From the NCBI GenBank assembly GCA_030549175.1, contig JAUKUA010000005.1:4216001-4280000 (forward strand): 64,000 bases of DNA. The letters are read 5' to 3'. Shown here piece by piece: positions 54,217 to 64,000 of the stretch. The notes under the pieces are model-generated. The model was not told where the DNA came from. It saw nothing but the letters and a program-made list of their open reading frames with translations, and ran no database searches. Both the position numbers and the translations under genes were made by a program. This DNA is from Lasiosphaeris hirsuta (Eukaryota > Ascomycota > Sordariomycetes > Sordariales > Lasiosphaeriaceae). Position 1 is the stretch's first letter; every line of letters starts with the position of its first letter.

Positions 54217-55471
54217 TTATTGTGTGCGTGTAACCTCTTGCGTCCCTGTAACCCCTGTTGTCACAGCTAGCAGAACAACCTGTGGTATTGCCCATCCACC
54301 TGCTGCAACTGCAACAGAACCATGCTCCGCCAAAGGAGGAAGATAAAGCCTGGGCAATTCAAGCTTCAGGTTGGGGTAAAACCCGCCGATATGCTCAAAC
54401 TGGCCTATCGTGCCATCGAGCATCTTTCTGCGATCTACCCTCCTGCGCCGATTCTGACTGCCATTCCACCAACCCTTGACCATATCATCGCTACGACCGG
54501 GTAGCCGCCTGGCGATCTCAGCCCATCTTTTGCCAATCTCGTTTACGTATTGCTCGATGAGAATTCCCTCCTCTGGTGTGATAGGGGCATGATTGAGAGT
54601 TGGCTTCAATGTCTGATGATACCTTTCACGACACTGCTTCGGCGTCCTGCTCCCCAGATTGGTGGCTACTCTGACCCAGTTGAAGGGCCCTCGAGTCTGG
54701 ACAAGACTCATTAGATAACTGTCCTGGGCCTCCGACCAAGGACCCCTCCTGATTCCCACTCGGGTTGGTCTTGAATTTGGGGGGGTTGTTGGAAGAGGTT
54801 CAGGTTGTTCATCGTCTTTTCTTTTGTCTCTGTCTTTGCCTTTGTTTTCATCTTCACCTTCGTCTTCATTTTCGTTTTCGCGGGTTACCCCTTCTAAAGC
54901 CTCTTCCTCGCTGTCACTTGATCCGTTTTCTTCTTCGACGTTGGCTGAGAAAATGGTGAGGGAAATTTCTTCGAGATGTCTGGCGAGATGCGATATCTTG
55001 TTGCTGTGTACCTCGTCCCGGCAGAGCGGGCACTCCATTGCATCCGACGCAATGATAAGATGTTCAGCAGCAAGGTGATCGGTCCACGTTTGTTTGTCAA
55101 TAAACTGAACGGAGCTGAAGTCGCAGGTCGGTCTGATGCAAGTATACGGTCGAAGGTCAGAAAAGACATGTTTCCTACCAATCCGGGTTGTCAACCACTA
55201 GTAGAGGGGGATTGTAAGCGGGATGCACGTACTTCCAAAGAGACTTGGCATGTTTCACAGGAATCTGAAGTTCGGCTGCGCAGATCTCGCAAGTGAAAGG
55301 CTCTCCCCGAAGACCTTCCGCGGGGGTCGGTGGAATGCGAATCGAACCGCCATTTGACCCTTGATATGATAGCACAGTCTCAGCATACCATGAAGTGGGA
55401 GAAGTCATTGACGTTCCAATTCCCGAGTCATGATAGTCAGATGCAACAATTGACCCAGAGACGGTGTCCAT
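54217..55471 (-). CDS. C2H2 zinc-finger / Myb (two-repeat) fusion protein
   Basis: Two exons on the minus strand (55471-55233, 55174-54217) give 398 residues. The intron (55232-55175; GTACGT, branch TTGAC, GGTAG) joins SLWK to KHVFSDLRPYTC, restoring the zinc-finger motif. Residues about 55-155 are the acuF-like C2H2 module (FTCEICAAEL, HVFSDLRPYTCIRPTCDF, WTDHLAAEH, ECPLCRDEV, HLARHLEEISL). An acidic, Lys/Glu-rich linker follows. Two Myb repeats occupy about 223-270 (RRGPWSEAQDSYLMSLV, NWVRVATNL, KQCRERYHQTLKP) and 277-325 (ITPEEGILIEQYVNEIGKRW, LPGRSDDMVKGWWNG). A nuclear DNA-binding role is likely. The same zinc module occurs in the NLR at 1336. Confidence 0.88.
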
Positions 55472-55491
55472 TCTCTTTGGTCAACATCCAC

Positions 55492-55758
55492 TTATAGGAC
55501 TCTGAAGCACCGAGGGCGTACTTCTCTGCGGCAACGACAAATAGACATAAATATACGCAAAGCATCGTATAGGTTGCTATGTGTGGAGACACGGAGGCTG
55601 GAGAGCTTGGTTGGGAGGCAGAGGACGTCGTTAATGTACGACCGCTTCTCTGCGTCAGTGGTCTTGGCCCAGTCCTTGCGCACCTTCGGCGTGGCGCATT
55701 TCTTCTGGCGCGGGGCGAGGTTCTCTGAAAGTGGCCAGTACCAGACAGTACTCAACAT
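55492..55758 (-). pseudogene. Tyrosinase N-terminal fragment
   Basis: 88 codons on the minus strand. Residues 18-60 (KKCATPKVRKDWAKTTDAEK then RSYINDVLCLPTKLSSL and SNLYDAL) match the start of the fungal tyrosinase central domain, where C..P.VR.EW..L...E...YI.AV.CL is conserved. The copper-binding His motifs that should follow are absent; the frame instead ends in Arg/Cys-rich sequence. It is cut off 20 bp before the Myb gene start, so it is a remnant rather than a functional enzyme. Confidence 0.6.
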
Positions 55759-56440
55759 CTCGCAAGCCTGTCGGCCTTAAGCCTCTTAACAAGCTCTTCT
55801 CACTTTAAACGCCATATTTCATCGCATGGCATCAAACATATCTCTTATCATCCATCCACTTATTCTTCTCGATAACAGTTATCACACCCAATATACGCGT
55901 ACACTGTAATTCGAATTGTTGCCTAGGGGCCATTTCTATGGATTACTCGTCGCCTACTTTCTATCGAAAGGAATTTTAACCGGGGGACTGAAAACGGGAC
56001 TCTGAGGCTGTGCAGCGGCCGCGTATTGGATCATACTAGCTCAGGGAAAATCAGCCACAGCTCACCCCAGCTCAGGACAACGAACCGAAGAGGAAATTTC
56101 GTGTGCCCAGATTCGTCTCATACAACCAGGCTGCAGTCGACGGGCTTCGATATGCTACGATCAAAAGTATCTTTATTAGGGTGAGCAGGATTATGGTTTC
56201 CTTCACATAAACAATAACATTACATTTGTATGGCAGTGTGGTTGTATTGTCAAGGATTATCTCTTGACCCCAGTCTGAAAGAGGGTGCCGCTGTCATATG
56301 GTAACTCACCCCTTGATCTCATTTCAGAGAAAGGACTACACAGAACAGACCAAACCAGCTAATATACTGCAGTTGTCATCTAAATCGTAGCAACAAGCTT
56401 TCCAACGGAGGCAGATAATCTCGGCACTTCGCCCGTTTGC
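55759..56440. other. Intergenic region
   Basis: No gene supported. AT-richer; short frames only. Confidence 0.4.
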
Positions 56441-56965
56441 TCAATAGCCAAATGTCTTGAGAGCAAACATTCCGGCCCAGCCAAAAGCAAGCACCTCTGA
56501 GAGCCCCGTGACAGCGGTTGTGTGTGAGATGGCGTCATTGTAGTCGTCCATCAGGGGCACATTGCGCTTGTCGCTCCAGAAGGAGTTCATGTACCGCACA
56601 ACGCTATACTCGGCAGCCGCGAGGAGGGCGGCCCACAAGATGCCATAGGTACTCGTCGTAAAGACCGTGTAGTAGCAGCTACTGACGAGTGAAAGTAGAG
56701 TCTGGGAAAGAGTCAACAAACAAGCGGCGCGGCAAGGCGTCGGGGCTCGGTGCACGGAGAAAGGGGCACCCACCACAGCAAATCCAGCGCCGACAGTGTA
56801 CCGCGTGTCCCAGAGACGCTTCTCAGCGACGTTGCTCCATTCTGCGGCCTTCTCCGCCTCGGCCTCGTACCTGCGCAGCTTAGGTATCGACTGTGCCGAG
56901 TAATACAGGGCGTAAAGACTCCCGGCGGCAATGGCGAGGGCGAAAATAGTCGAAAACAAAGGCAT
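56441..56965 (-). CDS. Small multi-pass membrane protein of unknown function
   Basis: Two exons on the minus strand (56965-56774, 56701-56441) give 150 residues. The intron (56773-56702; GTGGGT..TTCCCAG) is phase 0. The upstream frame is open but starts with TTG, so ATG 56965 is used. Hydrophobic segments: LFSTIFALAIAAGSLYALYY, VGAGFAVTLLSLVSSCYYTV, GILWAALLAAAEYSVV and VLAFGWAGMFALKTF, so about four TM helices. Between TM1 and TM2 is a basic/acidic helix (RRYEAEAEKAAEWSNVAEKR). I do not recognise the family. The layout suits a small organelle or ER membrane protein. Confidence 0.65.
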   Translation of the reverse strand: MPLFSTIFALAIAAGSLYALYYSAQSIPKLRRYEAEAEKAAEWSNVAEKRLWDTRYTVGAGFAVVGAPFSVHRAPTPCRAACLLTLSQTLLSLVSSCYYTVFTTSTYGILWAALLAAAEYSVVRYMNSFWSDKRNVPLMDDYNDAISHTTAVTGLSEVLAFGWAGMFALKTFGY

Positions 56966-59794
56966 TTTCGATTGTGTTGGTCTGCTGAAAATCCCGCTGC
57001 TGCTCAATTGTCACCCCATTTCTTCCGTGTCGGGCTACTGGTTTTCCTTGGCTCGAAAACTTCTCCGCAGTGTGTGACGTCATTGCAACGCATCGTGGTT
57101 GCGCCTGGCAACGAGCAGTCAATGCAAAATCATAATAAATGGCGGTGTTTTTCTTATCAATTGCCATTTAAATGGACTTATGCACCGGCCATTGAGTGAG
57201 TGGCGGATGGCCTTATGGCTGGCTCCCTGGCGGAGTTGAATTCGGAAAACGCAACTAAGCCTTTCTGATTTCGTTCCTGTGTCACAAAGGCAACTCCACA
57301 CAGCATGGCAGTAAATTTCGAAATTTGAACAATTTATTACTACCTAGTGATTGAACAACCGCAATTGGCTATTTGGGCAAGCCACCAATACAAAGCGGAT
57401 CCTGTAACAGTCGTGTTGGTGCAGGGGGCGACAGACAGACAGATCTTTCCCCTTCGACAAGCTATGTTGCATCCTCAGTAGGTTATCACTCAGGGTTTCT
57501 CTTGCACTTTCCATTAACACTCTTCGATTTTTAATTTGCTAATGGAATGAATGGCCTAGCTTAATGTCGCCTGCATGTCAGCATGGTATGCCTTGGCCGT
57601 TTGCCACAACAGAGTGGCCGAAGTATGGTTGTCAAACAGCTGCGAGCCTTGTGACAAAAATTGCGCTTTGCTAAGCCCCTAGCTTCTTCCGATTTTGAAT
57701 CGACCGTGTTGCTTGATGGGAACGAGTTAGCGTAATACCAAATTTCGATGGTTCTGTGGCCCTCAAAAGCCATCAGGCTGCCGTTGACAAATCGTGTCAC
57801 CACCTGTGCGACAAGGCCAATTCCGCTGCCCAAAATACCATGACGCCTCCTCAACAACACAGGCGTCCCAGGTAGCTGGCCGAGATAATTCGGGGTTAGC
57901 ACAATCAACATCCAATAGACTGACCATTCATCGAAGATAGCGTCCGCTTGGGTCGATTGGGTCACCGACATAGCGATAGCCACCGCGTGCAGCCTCTCCG
58001 CAGCAATGCCTAGCCCGACTGGGCCCCGTCTCGGTATATCGATTCGGGGCATCGGGTCCATCTGCAGTGTCAGCCTGAGCCCATTCCGTCTCTGTTCGCC
58101 CAGCGCTCGAGAATCTATCTGTCGTCTGAATAGACTTGGGGCGGGGAACCCTGGGTGCAGGGATCCCCATTCCAGGGCCCCTGGATTCCTGTCTCTTGAG
58201 GCTGAGAGGTTATACGCAAGAACGGGGGCTGCAGTCGAATGAATTGGGGATCGGTCGGTCGGTCACCAAATGTGGCGCATGGTCTTGCGCAGGTCCAGGT
58301 GAAGTTGTTTGCTTGTTTGCCTGGGTTGGTTAGGTCACTGAGCGTGTCTGCCTCACGTGCTCACCTGGATCTGAAATTGGTGCTGCGTAGGAGCTGAGGT
58401 GGGACCTCGCACAGCCCGCTCCCCCCACCGCGGCCAGGGTCACGCATTCGCAGCGAACAGCTCAGCCATTCTTCTTCCGGCCAGTGCTTCCCTTGCATTT
58501 TCCCCTTTGGCATCTTGAGGCGAGACTTGGTGGCAGCAGAGGTGGCGCCGCCCCAACGGCCATGCCGCCGCAGCCGTCGCTGGCCGTCCGTCCAGGGCGC
58601 GGGCCTTCTGCTATTAGGGCCGGAAAGTGTTGATAGGAACATCAACGACCTTCCTCATCTGCCGCACCCGCATTGCCTTGGCGGCTTGGCAGTCCCGCAG
58701 CTAGGCCGAGCAACACCAAACAGCCTCTTATCGCTCTTCCCAAGGCCGCCACAGATCTGGGGCTTTGCGCCATGGGTGCTTGTTTTTCTCTCCTTCTCTG
58801 GCCATTCCGTCGGCAGCCGACCGATTGGGATACCGAACTTCATCTGCGCCCAGCAGCAAAAACACGCCGGCCCACTCGCGCTGGGCAGCTTTTGACAGCG
58901 TGACAGCTTCCAGGGACCCAGCAGTGGCGAGGCAGGCACGACAGGCCAGGCTCTGCTCTAGCAGATCATTGCCCCTCACATGCCCCTCTGCCCGCTCCCC
59001 CCACCTTCGCTGCTTCCAAGTTCCCACACGCATTCAGGCCCCATCGCCAGGCTGCAGGGAGCCAGCGGCGAGGGTGGCTTGCACTTTGCCAGAAATGGGA
59101 AAGAGCCATACAAACGCCACCCGCTCATCGACATCACGGCATCCGCAACCGCTCGCGCGCACTCGTCGTAGGGAAAGAGGAGCACGAGGAGGGGCATGTC
59201 AGCCAACACGGCCAATATTGATATCGCGCGGGGGATACTTCCTCATCTGCGCTATCTTAACTTTTTTTTTTTTTTTTCGCGTTCGGGAGCAGGGGCAGGA
59301 GCAGAAACCAGGTTGGCTCCCTATGATTGTTTGCTGTAGCCCGGCTTAGGGTCCTCTCCCAAATTCATCCGAGACATGGCTCCAGCAAACACGCTTACGA
59401 CGTACCACCCATTACACCAATGAATTGATCCTCCCATCCCCCGCAACTTCTTCTGCTGCAGCGCGGCATGGCCCCGGTCGGCGATTGCATGTGCGTCCCA
59501 TTTGGCACACCGAGCCTGATTTAAGTTCAGCGCCTTGATATTAACATCCCTGTTCCTCGGCCCCCTTCTAGCCCTCGACTGGCCCTCTCACACATTCCTT
59601 GCTTCCTACTTGTACCCTCTCCCGCGTCCAATTTTGCGGCTCCTACTCTGCTACTTTGACACCACTGTCCCCGTCCACGCTCCACGCTGCCACCTGCTCC
59701 CCCCCCCCCCCCCCCCCGGCAGAGCAAAGCGCCCTCAACGACGAACCCGATCGATCGAGAGCAGGCGTGGCACAGCGCAGCAAGGTCGACGACG
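56966..59794. other. Long upstream region of the permease gene
   Basis: 2.8 kb without a supported gene. A 166-codon frame at 58061-57561 (-) is unrecognised. A T run lies at 59263-59276 and a 19-C run at 59699-59717, 78 bp before the permease ATG and so probably in its 5' leader. Such long upstream regions are usual for nitrogen-regulated permeases. Confidence 0.45.
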
Positions 59795-61586
59795 ATGGCG
59801 CTGTTCCCCTTCTCCAAGGACAGCAAAGATGAGAAGCAGGCCGAGACGCCCCCGTACCAGGGGGAGGTGTCCCCCGTGGGCGGCTACACGAGCGACGAGG
59901 GCATTGTCGACGAAGCCGAGGACGACCTGCACCGTGGCATGAAGCCACGGCAACTGAGTGAGTCCCACTTTCGGCGGTCTCGGCCCGTTAGATCGCGCAG
60001 CGCTGACAAGGTCCCCGCACAAAATAGACATGATGGCTATTGCCGGCGCGATTGGAACAGGTCTCATTATTGGAACCGGTAACGCGCTCAAATTCGGCCC
60101 TGGCTCGTTGTTGATTGGGTACGTCCTGATGGGATTGACCGTCTACATCGTTATGGTTGCCCTCGGCGAAATGGGCGCTTGGCTCCCACACAAGAAGGCC
60201 TTCTCGGGATATGCGACGCGCTTTGTTGATCCAGCTATGGGGTTCGCAACGGGCTGGAACTACTTCTTCAAATACGTCATCGTGCTACCGAACAACTTGA
60301 CCGCGACCGGCATTCTCCTGCAGTACTGGCTACCCGACCTCAACGTATCGGTGTGGATTACGGTGTTTGGAGTTGCGATTATTTTGCTCAACGTGCGTTT
60401 CCCTTGTCGCGTCTTGACTTCTCACATACGGTTGCTGATCTCCGACAGCTGATTCACGTTTCCTTCTTTGGAGAAGCCGAGTTCTGGATGTCGCTTGTGA
60501 AAGCGCTCGTCATCATCATGCTGATCCTGCTCTGCTTCATTCTTGCCATGGGCGGTGGCCCCAACCACTTCCGCTCCGGCTTTTACTACTGGCAGAACCC
60601 CGGTGCATTTGCGCAGTACGCAGTTACTTTGGGAGATACCACCACGGTCATCCCCGGCGATACAGGCCGTTTCCTGGGTGTCTGGGCTTGCATCGTCCAG
60701 GCCACCTTCGCCTACCTTGGCACTGAGCTGGTCGGTGTGGCTTTTGGTGAGACGCCGAACCCCCGCAAGAATGTGCCGCGTGCCGTCAACCAGACCCTTA
60801 TGCGCATTGTCTTCTTCTACATCGCCGGCGTGCTGGTCCTGGGCATGGCCGTTCCATACAACAGCCCCGAGCTGATCAAGGCGACCAAGTCGAAGCTTGG
60901 TGGTTGTATGTTTCCCCCTCCCTGCATGGTTCCCCCTCAACTAATCATAACTAGTGGCATCGCCCTTCGTTGTCGCCGCTAAGGAGGCTGGTATCGCCAA
61001 GCTCGCTGACGCCGTCAACGGCCTGCTCCTCGTCTTCACCATCAGCGCCGCCAACTCTGACATCTACCTGGCGTCGCGCACGGCTTGGGCACTGGCCAAG
61101 GACGGGCAGGCCCCCAAGCTGCTTCTTCGCACCAACAAGCGCGGCGTGCCCATCCCAGCGGTCGCGCTGTCGTCCCTCTTCATCGCCCTCGGCTACATGA
61201 ACGCGACCAAGAGCTCGGGGACCGTGTTCGGCTACTTTGTCTCGCTCGTGACCGTTTTTGGTGCCCTCAACTGGGTTGCGGTGCTGGTGTGCTACATCGC
61301 TATGCTACGCGGCATGAAGGCACAGGGCATCCCTCGCTCCGTCATGCCGTACCGCAACCCGCTACTGCCCTACGGCGCCTACTTTGCGCTGGGCATCACG
61401 ATACTTGTCATTGTCTTTAGTGGCTACACTGCCTTCATCCCCCACTTCCAGATCGACAAGTTTATGACGAGCTATATCGGCATTGTGGTGTATTTGTTCA
61501 ATATTCTGTATTGGAAGCTGGCCAAGAAGACGAGACGGGTTAGGCCAGAGGAGATGGATCTGGCCACAGGCCGGAGAGACTTTTAA
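59795..61586 (+). CDS. Amino-acid permease (APC superfamily, GAP1-like)
   Basis: Four exons (59795-59957, 60028-60392, 60449-60905, 60955-61586) give 538 residues; introns are 49-70 nt GT-AG with matching phases. The hydrophilic N-terminus carries acidic and Lys residues, typical of ubiquitin-regulated permeases. RQLN-MMAIAGAIGTGLIIGTG is the TM1 substrate-binding signature, followed by SLLIGYVLMGLTVYIVM and ALGEMGAWLP. VGVAFGETPNPRKNVPRAVN (after TM6), LVFTISAANSDIYLASRTAW and KDGQAPK complete the family signature. About 12 TM helices are present. The C-terminal tail is short. It is a plasma-membrane amino-acid/H+ symporter by family; specificity cannot be read. Intact. Confidence 0.93.
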
Positions 61587-62533
61587 TTTTATTTCATCAA
61601 GCTAAAGGATGGGAGGCTTTTTGCGATGGTTGCATTTAGAGATGCGGTGTTATTAACGATGACAGACGATACCATAGCTCAATACCAAGAACAATAATTC
61701 AATAAGCCAGCGTGCCCGCAAGTGAATTTGCTGGCCCGATCTGGAACCGTCAGGCAATCAGCACAGCGTACATCCCGGCCGCCATCGCATCTCTGCCTCC
61801 GCGATGATCGGCAGTAAGCATCATGATCTCCCACCCCGCCCAATGCAGACAGCTACCGCTTTAACCCCAGGCCCTCGCTAGTTCTTTATCGCCCAACAGT
61901 TCCAAAAAGGTTGACCCGCCATTCCACATCGGCCGCCATGCCGCAGTCAATGCAAAGTTCGCAATGCAGCCCCCGCAAGCGGATAAACTCCTCAGCAAAC
62001 CCCAATTCTCCCCCAACGAAGACCAGCTCGATAGATTGCGCCCCTTCCCACCAAAAGAGACAAGCCGAGTCCCGAACCACTCCAGCGGTCCAGCCAGCGG
62101 CCGACCGCTCCACCGCGGACCCATAGCATTGCGCGCTATGGATTCAGATTGACGAGAAGGCTGACCTGGTTCCCGCCCACAAACGTCGTGCCGCGCGCGC
62201 GGTGGCGATCTGCGCCCGGGTTGCATGTTTGTCCTGATTGAGGCCCTGCTGTGGGCTTGCGATCCCCCCCCCGTTTTCCTCGGAACGGGTACTATATGAT
62301 GGCAGGGAGGAATAACGGTGGCCATGCTGCTGGGGACTGTTAGATTGTTTTCCGGTGGCGGGAGGGAGTTGGCGGGTTGAGGCTCCTTTGGGTGGTGGGG
62401 GTGCGTGGTGAGGATGGGATATATAAAGGGGCGAGGGGTTCGAGGGAGATGAGGTGGGAATTGAGGCAAGCAAATCGTGTGTTTATCTTTGCATTTTATT
62501 CAGTTCAACAGTCTGCAAACCGCTTCGCTCAAG
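61587..62533. other. Upstream region of the LPMO gene
   Basis: No gene supported. A TATA element lies at 62420-62427. GTGGGG-type motifs (62395-62400) match the CreA consensus SYGGRG, which would fit carbon repression of an LPMO; this is inference. Confidence 0.45.
62420..62427 (+). promoter_or_regulatory. TATA box of the LPMO gene
   Basis: TATATAAA in GGGATATATAAAGGGG, 107 bp upstream of ATG 62534. A strong match at a plausible distance. Confidence 0.55.
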
Positions 62534-63448
62534 ATGAAGAACTGCCGATCTACCGCTGCTGCTATCGCCGTGCTGGCGCAGTGTGTGTCCCTGGTAGCCG
62601 GGCATGCCTCGTTTCAACAGGCGAGCAAAGGGGCTACCGACTTCGGCACCACTTGTGCCAGATTACCAGTACGGGCTTGCCATTCTGCCAGCCTCACCTT
62701 CTCTCAAAAACCTAACAGAGTCTGCAGCCCAACAACTCCCCCGTCACAGCCGTCACCGGTGCCGACATGGCATGCAACGTCGGCGGCGCAAAGGGCGTAG
62801 CAGGCGTCTGCGAAGCCGCCGGTACGCCCCCCCTCTTTATCCCCCTTCCAACCAACCCCAGTATCTAACAGCCCACAGCCGGCGAAACCTTCACAGTCGA
62901 GATGCACCAACAGCCCAACGACCGGTCGTGCACGTCCGAGGCCATCGGCGGCAACCACTACGGCCCCGTCATGATCTACATGAGCAAGGTGGCCGACGCC
63001 GCGGCCGCCGACGTCTCGGGCCTCTCGTGGTTCAAGGTCGACGAGGAGGGCTACGACGCCACATCCAAGAAATGGGGCACCGACTCGCTCAACGCCAACT
63101 GCGGCAAGCGCACCTTCAAGATCCCGTCCAAGATCCCCCCGGCGACTACCTGGTCCGCGCCGAGGCCATCGCGCTGCACTCGGCGTCGCAGGTGGGCGGG
63201 GCCCAGTTCTACATGAGCTGCTATGTGAGTTTCTCTCTGTCATTGTGTGGGAGACAGGCGCTGATCGGGAATGTGTTGTGCAGCAAGTCAAGGTGGCTTC
63301 GACGGCCGCCGGCCAGGTGCCCGCTGGCGTCAAGATCCCCGGGGCCTACAGCGCGACGGATCCCGGTATCAAGATTGATATCCATGGGAGCGGGTTCAAG
63401 GAGTACACCATCCCTGGGCCGGCTGTTATAGACCGGAGCTTCTTTTAG
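62534..63448 (+). CDS. AA9 lytic polysaccharide monooxygenase with a 1-nt frameshift
   Basis: Four exons (62534-62668, 62728-62821, 62879-63224, 63284-63448). The signal peptide ends at residue 23 and mature His1 starts HASFQQ, the copper-brace histidine. [20 protein letters not shown] and DMACN follow as in AA9. The second copper ligand is His103 ([15 protein letters not shown]) and the axial Tyr is in QFYMSCYQ. Second-sphere His and Gln are in ALHSAS and GAQFYM. In exon 3 a C6 run at 63135-63140 is one base short: the frame before it (FKIPSKIPP) and the frame after it ([14 protein letters not shown]) differ by one. An added C would give about 246 residues. Copper-dependent oxidative cleavage of cellulose or related glucans is the family role. 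Either an assembly error or a recent null allele. Confidence 0.82.
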
Positions 63449-64000
63449 AGACTGGGTCTGGAGAGTGTATGAGTTTGCTGCAGCCCCGAACATGGCCAGA
63501 GAGGAAATACCCATTCGTTGTAGATGACAAAATAGAATCTGCTTTGAAAGCACCTGGTTTCCATCGCATCTCCTATGGACAAGGATGGGGAGTTGTATTT
63601 TTGTCATTTGCCAAGGCTGCCATGGCGGTTTGTCCGTTGGTTGTTCCCAACAACAAAACTTGCATGCCGCAACAAAGGCGGGGGTCCCGGACTCTTGTTT
63701 TGTATCGGAATTGGATAAGAGTACTGACGACGCCATCAGTTCCCTAGCAGAGGTAAAACAAGTCGAACAAGGCTACCTACCCGAAAAATACTCGGCGATG
63801 CCTTCTTGATGCGGTAGCTTCGAATAGGGATAACGAATTCATCCTCTCCGGATATCGGTGAGTGAACCTCGATGAAGACTCATGTCGAGAGTACCAAGCT
63901 GAGTAGCTATAGCCGAGCCTCCTTCTCATACATCACCTCAGCCAGGAGCATATTTCGCTTGCACAACGAGACTAGTATTCTCACATCCCTGCCGCCCAAA
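63449..64000. other. 3' flank of the LPMO gene to the window end
   Basis: No gene supported; only short frames. Confidence 0.4.

Noticed and set aside
57561..58061. 166-codon minus frame as a gene
   Set aside because: No recognisable domain, weak codon bias and a basic/Cys-rich end; not strong enough to list.

Overview
The window reads as nuclear DNA of a filamentous ascomycete (Pezizomycotina, most likely Sordariomycetes). The evidence is short GT-AG introns of about 50-75 nt with CTAAC/CTGAC branch sites, two HET-domain genes, an NB-ARC/TPR NLR-type protein, a Pth11/rhodopsin-like membrane protein, a CmcJ/asaB-type oxygenase, a DUF3602 protein and an AA9 lytic polysaccharide monooxygenase (LPMO). 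About twenty spliced genes can be reconstructed, separated by long, mostly empty intergenic DNA. No species is named because nothing in the sequence fixes it.

Layout. 0-5.6 kb: a divergent pair, a helical N-terminal-domain protein running off the left edge (-) and a C2H2/NB-ARC/TPR NLR (+), sharing a ~700 bp promoter with a perfect 14-bp inverted repeat. 6-8.5 kb: two small conserved genes flank a CmcJ-like oxygenase. 9.8-11.7 kb: a complete but dead pogo-type transposon with a TA target duplication. 14.5-20.3 kb: a DUF3602 protein, a secreted Asn/Thr-rich repeat protein, a rhodopsin-like membrane protein and an intron-containing tRNA-Asp. 20.9-27.5 kb: a 2OG-Fe(II) oxygenase, a fungal AAA ATPase and a secreted DUF8021-like protein. 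29-31.8 kb: an ankyrin-repeat pseudogene and a small unknown gene. 33.6-44 kb: a homopeptide-rich Myb/SANT protein, two convergent HET genes, an ankyrin relic and a secreted zincin-type metalloprotease. 46-50.8 kb: a syntaxin-like gene with a probable C-terminal frameshift, a DUF1308 protein and an alpha/beta hydrolase. 50.8-51.4 kb: three tandem tRNA-like units, each ending at a Pol III-type T run. 54-57 kb: a C2H2-Myb fusion, a tyrosinase fragment and a small membrane protein. 59.8-63.4 kb: an amino-acid permease and an AA9 LPMO with a 1-nt frameshift.

Functionally the window mixes nonself-recognition genes (NLR, HETs, ankyrin remnants), secreted or nutritional genes (LPMO, protease, permease, DUF8021) and housekeeping genes (DUF1308, syntaxin, AAA ATPase). 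No biosynthetic cluster is evident: the oxygenases are not next to a backbone synthase. The most unusual items are the tandem tRNA-like array, the zinc-finger module shared by an NLR and a Myb protein, the frame-broken syntaxin and LPMO genes, and the transposon, whose coding breaks can each be read directly. All exon boundaries were derived by hand from splice signals and frame continuity; no search was run.
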